The notes beneath the pieces are model-generated. The model was not told the origin of the DNA. It saw only the letters and a list, made by a program, of their open reading frames with translations, and made no database searches. 64,000 bases of DNA, from assembly GCF_030272615.1 (NCBI RefSeq), contig NC_081413.1:609783209-609847208 (forward strand), read 5' to 3'. This stretch comes from Cryptomeria japonica. Lineage: Eukaryota > Streptophyta > Pinopsida > Cupressales > Cupressaceae. Below are positions 55,431-64,000 of this stretch, piece after piece (the stretch's first letter is position 1; every line of letters begins with the position of its first letter). The position numbers and the translations under genes are program-made.

Positions 55431-56872
55431 GTGGTGTTATAAGGCATTTCATGTAGTCTAGGTCTCTCAGGACGGTAGTATTGCTGCTTCTCTGTTTTGT
55501 TTACTCTTACAGATAAATCTTTCAGGGCATTTAAAACTTTGTCAAGCTTATCTTCATCTCTATTAGCCTTAGGTGCTCTAGGATTGTATAACCTTGCATC
55601 CTCTCTTTTTCCCACTTTACCAGCAGCCTTTCTGTTGTTTTCTATAACAATATCATCTTTCATAACATCCCGGAGGTCTCTAGGATTTCTGGTTCTTAGC
55701 TCATAGTTTGTTTTACTGTCATAAGCATTGATATAATACAGAATGCTCACCTCAGGTACCGGTTTCATCCTATTGGGGATTTTGTTTAAAATCCTGTTAA
55801 ATCTTTTGTTAAAATCTATCACTGATTCATTTTGCTCCTTCTTTATACTAATGATTTCGTGCAAAGCAAACTCAGGGCTGTTATGGTCACCATACTGCTC
55901 AAGGAACAAATCTTTGAATCCTGCAAGATCTCTAATGGATGCGTCAGGCAACGTCCTAAACCAATCTCTTGCATCCTCTATCAATGATTGCATGAACAAC
56001 CTGATCTTGACATCTTCATATGGTAACCCAAAATCCTCAATTACTGCGTCAAAGGCTTTACAGTGAGCCTCACCTGAAACTGCATTACTTCCTGTAAACC
56101 TTGGTATCGCTGTCCTGATTTCATTTGGGATAGGATATGGGTATACTATCATTCCTGAAAAATCAAACTGCCTCATTTGCTCCATATTTATCAGTCCATG
56201 CCCTCCATGAGGATTCCCAAAGTTTTGGTTCACATTACCATACAAGGGTATTTGGTTCTGATAAGGAAGAGGGTATTGATTCTGGTGTTGATATTGAAAC
56301 TGATTAGGGGGTGGATGTTGGTTATAAAATTGACCAGGGGGTGGGTACTGATTATGAGTATGTGAATTTTGCTGGACTGGTGGTGCACTCGATTGCACAT
56401 GATCATCCCTTTTGCTACCAAACAAGGGATTCTCATAAGCTTTGAAATCATTACCTTTTGTTTTACCCACTCCTTGAGCATATGTTTTCTTGTAGTTGTT
56501 TACATCTTTATTAAAGTCATCCTCACCAACATTTATGCCCAACTTGGCACACAGCTCCAAACATTCCTGAGTCCTTCCTGAATCTCTCATCTCAGCAGCT
56601 GACTCCATCATTTGTCTAGTTAAATCTGTGAATCTATCTGCAGGGTCTGCCATACTTGATCCTAATGGAGGTGGTGTGTATTGTCTGGACCGTGCTTCAT
56701 GATTTTCAAAACCAGGGGGAATTTGGCATCGCCCCTTTTGAGCTTTATATGCTGCAACCAAATCTTCATTCACCGGGCTTGAAGTTGTTGTTCTATCTTG
56801 TTCTTTTAAGGGAGAATGTTGGCTACTTTCATGTTTATACTGGTTGTATCTTTCTCTCATGGAATCATTCAT
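55367..56872 (-). CDS. Element D gag
   Basis: 501 codons from MNDSMRERYNQYKHESSQH. The N-terminal half is polar; 170-225 is rich in Gln, Asn, Pro and Tyr (QYPPPGQFYNQHPPPNQF). The capsid-type region follows: GEAHCKAFDAVIEDFGL, IRLFMQSLIEDARDWFRTLP, FKDLFLEQYGD and FNKRFNRILNKIPN, matching the retrotrans_gag family. The zinc knuckle is not here but at the start of the overlapping pol frame. It would form the virus-like particle around element RNA. Open throughout. Confidence 0.9.
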   Translation of the reverse strand: MNDSMRERYNQYKHESSQHSPLKEQDRTTTSSPVNEDLVAAYKAQKGRCQIPPGFENHEARSRQYTPPPLGSSMADPADRFTDLTRQMMESAAEMRDSGRTQECLELCAKLGINVGEDDFNKDVNNYKKTYAQGVGKTKGNDFKAYENPLFGSKRDDHVQSSAPPVQQNSHTHNQYPPPGQFYNQHPPPNQFQYQHQNQYPLPYQNQIPLYGNVNQNFGNPHGGHGLINMEQMRQFDFSGMIVYPYPIPNEIRTAIPRFTGSNAVSGEAHCKAFDAVIEDFGLPYEDVKIRLFMQSLIEDARDWFRTLPDASIRDLAGFKDLFLEQYGDHNSPEFALHEIISIKKEQNESVIDFNKRFNRILNKIPNRMKPVPEVSILYYINAYDSKTNYELRTRNPRDLRDVMKDDIVIENNRKAAGKVGKREDARLYNPRAPKANRDEDKLDKVLNALKDLSVRVNKTEKQQYYRPERPRLHEMPYNTTWKDGKLVDRTTETINKFQIF

Positions 56873-57052
56873 GGGTTCTTTATTTTTGTTCTTTCATTGA
56901 GGGAAATTTAATTGGGATAAAGACTGTCCCTTTGCAACCGATCTTGTTCCGTGCATTGATATTCTTATTTCAGAGTCGCCACCTCTTTCCTAGAGGATAT
57001 GTGTTATTTTTTCTTCTGAGTTCTCTCCCACAGCAGAGTCTTTATAATTCTT

Positions 57053-57070
57053 CCCCACCAGAGTCGCCAA
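57053..57070 (-). promoter_or_regulatory. Element D primer-binding site
   Basis: Minus strand TGGCGACTCTGGTGGGG, three bases from the 5' LTR edge at 57074. The form TGGCGACTC... resembles the site of Tat/Ogre-type elements, which I recall being assigned to tRNA-Arg; not the initiator-Met site of A, B and C. Confidence 0.75.
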
Positions 57071-58116
57071 TCTATTGGGTCTCAAATCAACAGATTGGAT
57101 AGGTTCTAAGGAAATGCCAGTCCCTATGGTCAAACCCTCCAATTGACTTGGCCAACATGTAGAGTGAACCTGTTTGGTTGCTTACTCTCTCACTTTAGGT
57201 TCTGCAGGACCTAGGCGGGTGTACCTATTCACTGAATGTCTCCAATAAACAGTGCTTTTTATAGCATATATGTTATCCTAATCTGATATCTCCTGATCTT
57301 GAAATGGCATGAGTTCCTTGAATGGAGATATAGCAGATGAGTTCAAGATTGTTGTTATGATAATTGTTTGCTTTATGTTTCTTAATTACTTCTATAGCTG
57401 TCAAAATGAAGAAATGATGAGGGTAATTTGTAATTTAGCCAGTGCCTTCTTCGTTAATTGGGTTGCAGAGTCATTACGATTTTCTTCAGGACTTATGGTG
57501 CGAATCTGTGAGACAGTTTTTTAATTCATCCCTTATGAACCTGTCAGTTACTATTTCTGTTAAAACCAAATGAATGCTTGTATTATATGCTGATTGAGTG
57601 AATTTAACCCTACCCTTAAGGGACCAGTCAATTAAGCTTTGCAAGGAACAATTACAATCCGCAAGCAAAACTTTTGTTGCAACATTATAACATAAAGCAT
57701 AGATTTGATCTTAAGAACATGAATAACCTTATCTTTATCAGACAATATCACAGACGATTGCCAAAAGAAAATGAAATAATCCACAACACATATGCAGGGA
57801 AACAATTGATCAAGATTTGTATTCCATTGAAGTTCGTACACAGAAGACTTACAGGTTGTCGTTCTTTCACTCTTAATCCTATCTAATCTCTATCCCCCTA
57901 CATTACAAAAATAATTCTCATATATATATGAGGATGAAAGCTCTTCACGAAGAGACACGTCCTTTTACAATATTAATCATTAACTTTGGATATTTCTAAA
58001 CTTAAGTAAAAAGAGATTTAAGAGCCCCAAATGATGAATGTAATCATCGTCTTTGAATGTTTTGATCCGAGGAGTTTGCTTCTTCAATTCATCCCCCAGC
58101 GACAGATACTTGAATA

Positions 58117-58992
58117 TTATCTGGTTGACAGTAGGGGCCATATCCTTACTCCGATCAATCTCTGACAAGGCCCAATCCTTGACGCTGATGAGTTGTTTCG
58201 CAGATCCTCCAAGGATATCACTTCTCCTTCCTTGTAGATGGAAGGCATTCCAACGGGTTTCTCATCATCTAATTCCTTCAGGTCTCTCCTCAGCGTATCT
58301 TCAAGTTTGACATGATTTTCCATATACGCATTCCCCTCAGCCTTTTCCTCTGGTGTCATGGCATCGACATTGTTTAGTACTTCCTGCAATCGTGCTCTTA
58401 ACCTTTCATGCTCTGTTAGCGCTTTTATCGTTCCACTGTAAACTGTCCAATATGGTTCGACCTGTAAGAGCATGGTGTTAAACCGATGTCCTATAATGTC
58501 ATTGACCAATTTGTCTATTTTTTGTTGGACATTGTCTGCGCGTTTATTGGCCTTTTCTGCCTGATACTTCCAGTATAGGGCATCAGAGACGTCATCCAAG
58601 CTGCGTCCTGTGGGGTATGAGGTGTATTCGTTGATAGGAGTCCCCGTCTCTAATTGCAATACCTTTGCCTGCAGCTTCTGATTTTCCTCCTTGGATTTTT
58701 CATATAGTCCCTTATATGTAACGTTCTCTCTGACCAAAAACTCTGTCTGGTCCAAGTTCAATCTTGCAACATCGAGGTTGAGCTTTGCAGTGACCCTAGG
58801 ATCAGTCTTTCCAACCTGATGAACCATGAGATGCCCAAAGGTTTCTTCTATATCCACAATGATAGGCCTCCTCCCCTTTGGATATAGTGCCCACTGTAGG
58901 AGAGCTTTCTTGTCTGGATCATATCCAGAGCCTAGGAACAGTTTGTCTATCTCCTGGGGCAACACTTGTTGATTCAAATCTTGTTTTTTCAA
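58117..58992 (-). CDS. LTR frame 2 of element D, 5' LTR copy: coiled-coil protein
   Basis: 291 codons open, from MKKQDLNQQVLPQEIDKLFL. It has ALYPKGRRPIIVDIEETFGH and LNLDVARLNLDQTEFLVREN, which align with block E (SLYPPRKKPMVIATKKAFGH and VNIAKLNKSHIQFSVKEN), then a long Lys/Glu/Leu-rich coiled coil. The last 30 residues (RNNSSASRIGPCQRL) are out of phase because of a one-base deletion; the 3' LTR copy shows the other phase. The real protein may begin upstream, fused to frame 1, because the frame is open before the first Met. Function unknown. Confidence 0.7.
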   Translation of the reverse strand: MKKQDLNQQVLPQEIDKLFLGSGYDPDKKALLQWALYPKGRRPIIVDIEETFGHLMVHQVGKTDPRVTAKLNLDVARLNLDQTEFLVRENVTYKGLYEKSKEENQKLQAKVLQLETGTPINEYTSYPTGRSLDDVSDALYWKYQAEKANKRADNVQQKIDKLVNDIIGHRFNTMLLQVEPYWTVYSGTIKALTEHERLRARLQEVLNNVDAMTPEEKAEGNAYMENHVKLEDTLRRDLKELDDEKPVGMPSIYKEGEVISLEDLRNNSSASRIGPCQRLIGVRIWPLLSTR

Positions 58993-59042
58993 GAAGCCAT
59001 CAAATAAGAGTGCTGAATTGATATCCCAACCAGAGAAGATGA

Positions 59043-59981
59043 TTACACCAGCTTCTTCAGACCATTCTTATCATAAGACCTAATGCTGAACTCTTCTGGC
59101 CAGAAGTTAATTTCTTGTCCACAATAGAGAAGAATATGCATTAACATGGAGTATAATGAAAAGTGAACATTCACAAGGTCTCCTTTCAATTTTTCCAGCC
59201 CATGATTCAAGGCATCTGCAACATAAGTGGCAAAATCAAATGACCTAGGGTCTTTTGATTGTATATCAGCACATAGAACCATAACCCCAATATCCATGAG
59301 TGGATGAGCCTCTAGGCCTAGTACTTGGGCTGCAGCATAATACATATACTTGAAATATGGATGGAAGTGGTTGACATCAAACGGCACCTTGTCATTTTTG
59401 CCAAACTGAACAAATGACCCACCCACTTTTGGCCTGTGAACAGGTAACCTCCAAGACCTGTAGATGTTTTCCAAACTAAAGAATTCCTGTGAAAGCTTCT
59501 TCATATCAATAGTCTCCTCTACTTCCCAGTCCAAATCAAAAACCATATCAATAGTCTGCTTATTAATCACTACTAATGTATTGCCTCTGTAATCACATAT
59601 GGTTTTGGTTCTTGGGTTGTAACAATCTACCAGAGCTTTCATTAATTCTACATCTACAAACACATTTGGGACTACTAACTTGCCTAGATTCTTCTTCCAT
59701 AGATTGCTTATGGGTTCAGGTGCATCCCTTCTTTTGTAGCCAAATAAAAATAGCTCATGCCCTCTTATCTCAGTCCAAATGTCTCCTAAGTTTTCAAATC
59801 TGTCTTCTAATCCTTCTTCTTCACTTTTGATCTTTTTTGACCTTACACTAGACGATGGACACTGGTCTAATAAGTCCTGAGTCAGAGCTCTCCCTTCTTT
59901 CTTCTGTCTCTTGGGCTTCTCTTCAGGGTTCAGCTCTTTTCCCTTCCTACTCCTTTTAGAAGAAGAAGACGAAGGTTCCAT
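59043..59981 (-). CDS. LTR frame 1 of element D, 5' LTR copy: accessory protein
   Basis: 312 codons, nearly identical to 48631-49569, with a few substitutions (KVPFDVNHF for KVSFDVNHF, KYMYY for KYTYY, KKLV for KKPV at the end). It is the copy next to the element promoter and lies upstream of gag, so on the genomic RNA it would be the first large frame if transcription starts in U3. It ends in phase one base away from frame 2, 50 bases before it. Both copies being open suggests recent selection or simply youth of the insertion. Confidence 0.78.
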   Translation of the reverse strand: MEPSSSSSKRSRKGKELNPEEKPKRQKKEGRALTQDLLDQCPSSSVRSKKIKSEEEGLEDRFENLGDIWTEIRGHELFLFGYKRRDAPEPISNLWKKNLGKLVVPNVFVDVELMKALVDCYNPRTKTICDYRGNTLVVINKQTIDMVFDLDWEVEETIDMKKLSQEFFSLENIYRSWRLPVHRPKVGGSFVQFGKNDKVPFDVNHFHPYFKYMYYAAAQVLGLEAHPLMDIGVMVLCADIQSKDPRSFDFATYVADALNHGLEKLKGDLVNVHFSLYSMLMHILLYCGQEINFWPEEFSIRSYDKNGLKKLV

Positions 59982-60006
59982 AATCACAGTAAATAAGAGA
60001 GACAAT

Positions 60007-60012
60007 ACTTAC
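60007..60012 (-). promoter_or_regulatory. Possible 5' splice site upstream of LTR frame 1 (5' LTR)
   Basis: CAAGTAAGT on the minus strand, about 25 bases between the GTAAGT and the frame 1 start codon at 59981. If used with an acceptor before gag it would remove the LTR frames from the gag-pol message (inference). Confidence 0.4.
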
Positions 60013-60269
60013 TTGGTGAATGCTCAACTTCTCTGGTTATCGCTTGCAAGTCTCTGCAGGTTCTTCGCAGCTTTCAATCTTTTAGCATCGATCTGATTCT
60101 TACGAAAATTCACTCAGTTCAACTGTAATTGAATGGGCAACTTGTGTACAGTTAATGTTCTGCATCTGTAACGGCTACTCAAGTGTTTTAAACTTAACTG
60201 CAGATGTGACACTCTTCAACTGGGCCTTTAACTCTTTCGCGGGAAGTACAATTCGCTCAAAATGCTCAT

Positions 60270-60830
60270 ATCTCAAGTTATCGATGAAACCCTTGTCTTC
60301 GGCCGAGTGTTTGAATCTTCCATCGAAAGCTCATTTTCTTCGATATTATTGTTTCGGTGAAAAGCTTACGTCGAGAAGCCGCTTTTAAGACTCATCGAAA
60401 CCACTCTTTCATCGATAGACCCCCTTTTCGATAAGTCGCTCGCAAGTTTCATCGATGTCATACTTTCGATGAGTTTCTTTCTTCGGTGTAGGCTTATGCT
60501 CGTTCATCGATATCCCTTTTTCATCGATATCCTTCTTTATCGATGAAACAGCCTTACTTCTGTTCGACACTACGTTCATCGATGAAAACTTGCATTTCGA
60601 TGAATGCCTTTTGAGTTTCTTCGGTAATGATATTCCTTCGAAATCACCCTTTTGCCTTTTTTGTTTTTACTTTTTCGATGAAACTTAGAGTATCGATGAG
60701 TGGTTTTCTACGTTCATCGAAGGTAACCTTTTGCCAAAATACCTTTGCTTAATGCTTGTGTCGATGAAAACACTTCTTTCGATGAAACTTCCTCTGCAAT
60801 GTTCGATACAGTTTGCTGGTCGAAATATCC
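60270..60830. repeat. TCGAT(GA)-rich motif array in element D 5' LTR
   Basis: Partner of the array at 49860-50420, with one additional TCGAT core restored (TTCATCGATATCC here, TTCATCAATATCC in the other copy). Confidence 0.8.
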
Positions 60831-60900
60831 TTTAGTCTTCATGCTTATGGAAACATACATTTTTTTTATATATTTTTATTTTCAAAAATAGTGCTCAACA

Positions 60901-60905
60901 AGGTG
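60901..60905. repeat. Target-site duplication of element D, right copy
   Basis: AGGTG, identical to 46656-46660. Confidence 0.9.
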
Positions 60906-62145
60906 GAACTCAGGTGAGCTCACACGTTGATTGATAGTTGAACTGCTGATTTGGAGGTGGAACTCAATTGATTGAATTGATTAATTAAGTTAAGTGATGG
61001 AGAAAAAAATTGATTGAAAGATGAAAAAGAATGATCAGAGGATAACTAATTGATGAAATAGTTAACTGATTGAAAGTTGATTGAGAGCTTTATTTAGAAA
61101 AAGCTAACTATAAGATAGAAATAGGAATTGAAAAGATAATTGAATTAATTAATTTAGCATGTGCTTGCACTTTGACTTTGATTTTCAATTTAACCTTTGC
61201 ATGAGGATTAATTCAAATATTAAATTTATTTTAAATTCAATTTGTTATTTGAATATATTTAGAACTTGACTTTGATTTTCAATTTGATTTTTGTAATCAT
61301 GCACATGTATTTGAAATTAAAAGAATATGAATTTGAATGAATTTGGATGAAATATGATATTAAACAAAATTAAAAGAAATATGAATTTGGGGATTTGGGA
61401 TTAAATGAAATTAATTAGTTAATTAAATAATTTAATTATTTAGAAATCAAATTTAATTAAATAATAAAGATTATTTATATTAAAGGATTAAAATCATAAT
61501 TAATATTTAATTAATATTTAGAAAAGGGTTAATGATTAATTGATTAGAGATAGAAATTGAGAATGAATTTATTTAAATAATAAAGATTATTTAAATTGAA
61601 AGATTATAATCACAATTTATTAAATAATAAATATTTAATCAATCATTAGAAAATAGTTTAAATGATTAAATGAAGATAGAATTGAAACTGGAATAATTAG
61701 TAGGATGATGAGGAAATATGAATTTAGAAGACTAAGATTAATTAACTTAACTAAAGAATTAAAGAATTATTTAATCAATTACAGGAATAATTAGTACATT
61801 ATCAATGAGACATTTTGAGGTGTCTACATTTGCCCTTCTTTGAGACAATGTCAGAACGATGTTGTTTCAAAGAAAATAAGAAAAAATCATGCCCCAGTAT
61901 ACCCTGGTGATTCTTAGGGTGTAAAGCCCCCTCGAGAGATTGTTTATGCATTAAAGGTATGAATAATCTCTTGAAAGAAGAAAAATATGAGATAGAAGAA
62001 TAGTTAGTTGATGATATGAATAGGTTTGATTGAGTAGAAGCAATGATTGGAGTGTTTTGTAGATTTATTGAATGCTAAGATTGATAGGATTGACATGCTT
62101 GATAGGTTTGATCAGATTGATTTGATAAAGATAAAGATTAAGTCC
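60906..62145. other. AT-rich repetitive DNA, continuation of the element D host
   Basis: No gene. Continues the TTGATTGA/AGGTGGAACTCA repeats left of element D, then AATTAATTAAATAATTTAATT-type DNA. GGTGTCTACA at about 61820-61830 resembles an LTR end, so this may be part of an old LTR; its partner end was not identified. Confidence 0.4.
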
Positions 62146-62285
62146 AGTTTCAGGAAGGAAACAACTTGTATAAGACAAAGATGATCAAAACATCTGGTTT
62201 CAAGAAGGATACATCCTGTATAAGACAAAGACGATCAAAATATCTGGTTTTAGGAAGGATACATCCTGTATAAAACAAATGATAG
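62146..62285. repeat. Tandem repeat, 50 bp, about 2.8 units
   Basis: GTTTCAGGAAGGA...TGTATAAGACAAAG units start at about 62147, 62197 and 62247 with a few substitutions; spacing is exactly 50 bp both times. Confidence 0.85.
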
Positions 62286-64000
62286 ATCCAAAATTGGATG
62301 AATAATAAAATATAATGAAGGTGAGGAATAATTGATTGATAGATAGAATAGTTGATATGAGAAAATGATAGAATTATAGATGAAAAGATTGGAGTTAAGT
62401 GATGAGAGAGATCAAGTTAGATGAAAGAATAATTGAAAAGAATTGAAAAGGTTGATAAAAAAAAAGATGCTTGATGAAAGAATGATTTGAAGAGACAATT
62501 AGCATGATGAGATCAGAAACAATTGGTATGAATTGAAATGATATGATGATGATTTGATTGAAAATGATAGACTGCAAATGAGGATGATGGTTTTCATGAA
62601 CTTTTGTGCCTTTATTCATAGCACAATATATATTCAACACTAAGCCTTATTATGTAACAATGAAGCTTTGCACATTAGGGTATAAGTAACAAAGATGTAA
62701 AGATATCTAATTGAAGAAATAAACACGTAGAAGACAAGGAGTGAACCCTCCATTCTAGGAATTACGATAGGGGTTGAGGTATGTGTGGCATTCACAAGCT
62801 GAATGCTTCTATCACAGACACCCACTAGAGAAATTTCCCCAGAACTTTATTGGTTCACACCACAAACAACAAACAAAGAAAAAGATAATGGCCATCATGG
62901 CTCCTCTAGTCACTTGTGGACATCCTTGAGTAGCATAGGAACACAATCTGTGGCCAAATGATAAAAGATAAAGACTAACCTGAACAAAATTTAGCAACTA
63001 TACTGACCTTGTGCCTTCATTCTCAATTGCTTGATGTGATAGTTGATAATGTCTCATCTCATAAAGTTGCAAACCCCGTTTAAGACTGACCTGTCTAATT
63101 TCAAGTGTATCCTCTTTTGTTTAAGATAAGATAATGATCACTTGATATGGATATGATACGATTGATAAGACAGTTTGATCAGTTGATTGCATATGCTTCA
63201 CTGGATAGTCGTATCCTTTGTTAACTTCGTGCGAAGTGTTTGCTAGATATCTGCTAGGGTGTTTAATTCTTGCAAGACATTTTATTGCAAGTTTTTTGAT
63301 TGTTTTTGGATTTAATTTTGTGGATCAATATTTGAATGTTTTTGGATTCTGTGGATTGATATTTGAATGTTTTTGGTTGATTTTTTTAGGACATTATATG
63401 GATGTTTTTGATTGATTTTTTTAGGACTTTTTTGAATGTTTTTGGATTTTATGTTTTCCTTTTCAATGTTTTTGAATTTTATGTTTTCTCAATGTTTTTG
63501 GATTTTGTGTTTTTCATTGTTTTTGGTATTTTGTGGTTTGGATTTTTTTGTTTTTCACTGTTTTTGGATTTTTTTTGTTTTTCACTTTTTTTGGTATTTT
63601 GTGGTTTGGATTTGATGAAACATGACCTGTCATCAACTGATAAAGATAAGACTAACTTGGACAAAATCCACCAGCCATATTGATCTATGTCATTGTTTTG
63701 ATTGTTTGATGATTGATAGGAATGTCTGGTTTGAGAGAGTGAATACCTCGTGTAAGACCCATCTGTCTGGTTTTGAGTGTACCCTTCCCTATATAAGACA
63801 TGTTGATGTTTGATAGAGTTTGATCGATAAATTGATTAACAAGACATGTGATCAGTTTGATTGTAGACTTTGAGAGTTTGTCTGTTGTTGATTTGATTCG
63901 ATGGTCAGCATATGCTTTCTTGCATTGATTTTCAATTTTTAAGGCTTTTTTCAGGACATTTTATGACTTTTTAGGATTTTGTTATTATTTTTTAGGTTTT
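62286..64000. other. Unassigned repetitive DNA
   Basis: No gene. 63290-63610 is T-rich with degenerate GTTTTTGGATTTTGTG repeats. The segment near 62960-63200 (AAGACTAAC...GACCTGTCT...GCATATGCTT) recurs in degenerate form near 63645-63920, suggesting a duplication of about 0.7 kb that runs off the window. Confidence 0.45.

Larger units (their letters stand above)
46661..60900 (-). mobile_element. Element D: 14.2-kb Tat-like Ty3/gypsy retrotransposon with coding LTRs
   Basis: Complete, with perfect AGGTG duplication, LTRs 46661-50488 and 57074-60900, a TGGCGACTC-type primer site, and gag, protease, extra RNase H, reverse transcriptase, degenerate RNase H and integrase on the minus strand. The LTRs differ at roughly 30 positions in 3.83 kb by eye, so this is the youngest large insertion here. 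Pol is nearly intact, with one in-frame TAA. Both LTRs contain a 312-codon frame and a coiled-coil frame in the same sense as the element. The extra RNase H, with a defective original one, points to the Tat lineage (known from the literature); the LTR-encoded gene is the unusual part. Confidence 0.95.
57074..60900 (-). repeat. 5' LTR of element D
   Basis: 3,827 bp, partner of 46661-50488. The inner edge reads TATTGGG where the outer edge of the other LTR reads TGTTGGG. It contains the better preserved copy of LTR frame 2 and, at about 58197, a one-base deletion relative to the 3' LTR. 57074-58116 is the trailing part without a gene. Confidence 0.95.

Noticed and set aside
1-64000. CRISPR arrays, rRNA or tRNA genes, bacterial-type operons
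   Set aside because: No spaced direct repeats, no recognisable RNA genes, and the gene style is plant nuclear; tRNA similarity is limited to primer-binding sites.

Overview
The window looks like repeat-dominated nuclear DNA of a large-genome seed plant. I see no convincing host gene, rRNA or tRNA. The evidence is the plant-type element set: LTR retrotransposons primed by initiator-Met tRNA, a chromodomain Ty3/gypsy element, a Tat-like Ty3/gypsy element with an extra RNase H, a CACTA transposon and a plant LINE tail, all nested in one another. A gymnosperm is my best guess from the very long LTRs and old, decayed nesting, but the sequence does not prove it.

Layout. 1-790: LINE tail on the minus strand. 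3937-17203: element A, a decayed chromovirus on the minus strand, whose gag is split by element B (9542-16262). 17883-34870: a CACTA transposon on the plus strand, with a tnp2 transposase, a SET-domain segment and a second transposon gene. Its transposase is split by element C (21110-28852). 36141-40979: a very long LTR-like block (F). 41230-46655: block E, a decayed minus-strand reading frame plus a motif-rich tandem-repeat region. 46661-60900: element D, a nearly complete 14.2-kb Tat-like element with 3.83-kb LTRs. 60906-64000: AT-rich repetitive DNA.

B and C are a matched pair. Each has an initiator-Met primer site, a first frame with a coiled coil and four CCHC-type knuckles, and a second frame of about 1,100 codons. 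Their polypurine tracts are identical and neither contains any pol domain, so they must borrow replication proteins.

The most interesting signal is a protein family shared between elements. The long second frame of B and C, the decayed frame of E, and a 312-codon frame lying inside both LTRs of D share short motifs in the same order (ICD..GN, then a D..L...L..I...D helix pair) and end in coiled coil. Element D therefore carries two copies of an accessory gene in its LTRs, unlike ordinary retrotransposons. A GTAAGT splice-donor-like site precedes the start codon in both D copies and in E. The SET-domain remnant inside the CACTA element is a second unusual cargo.
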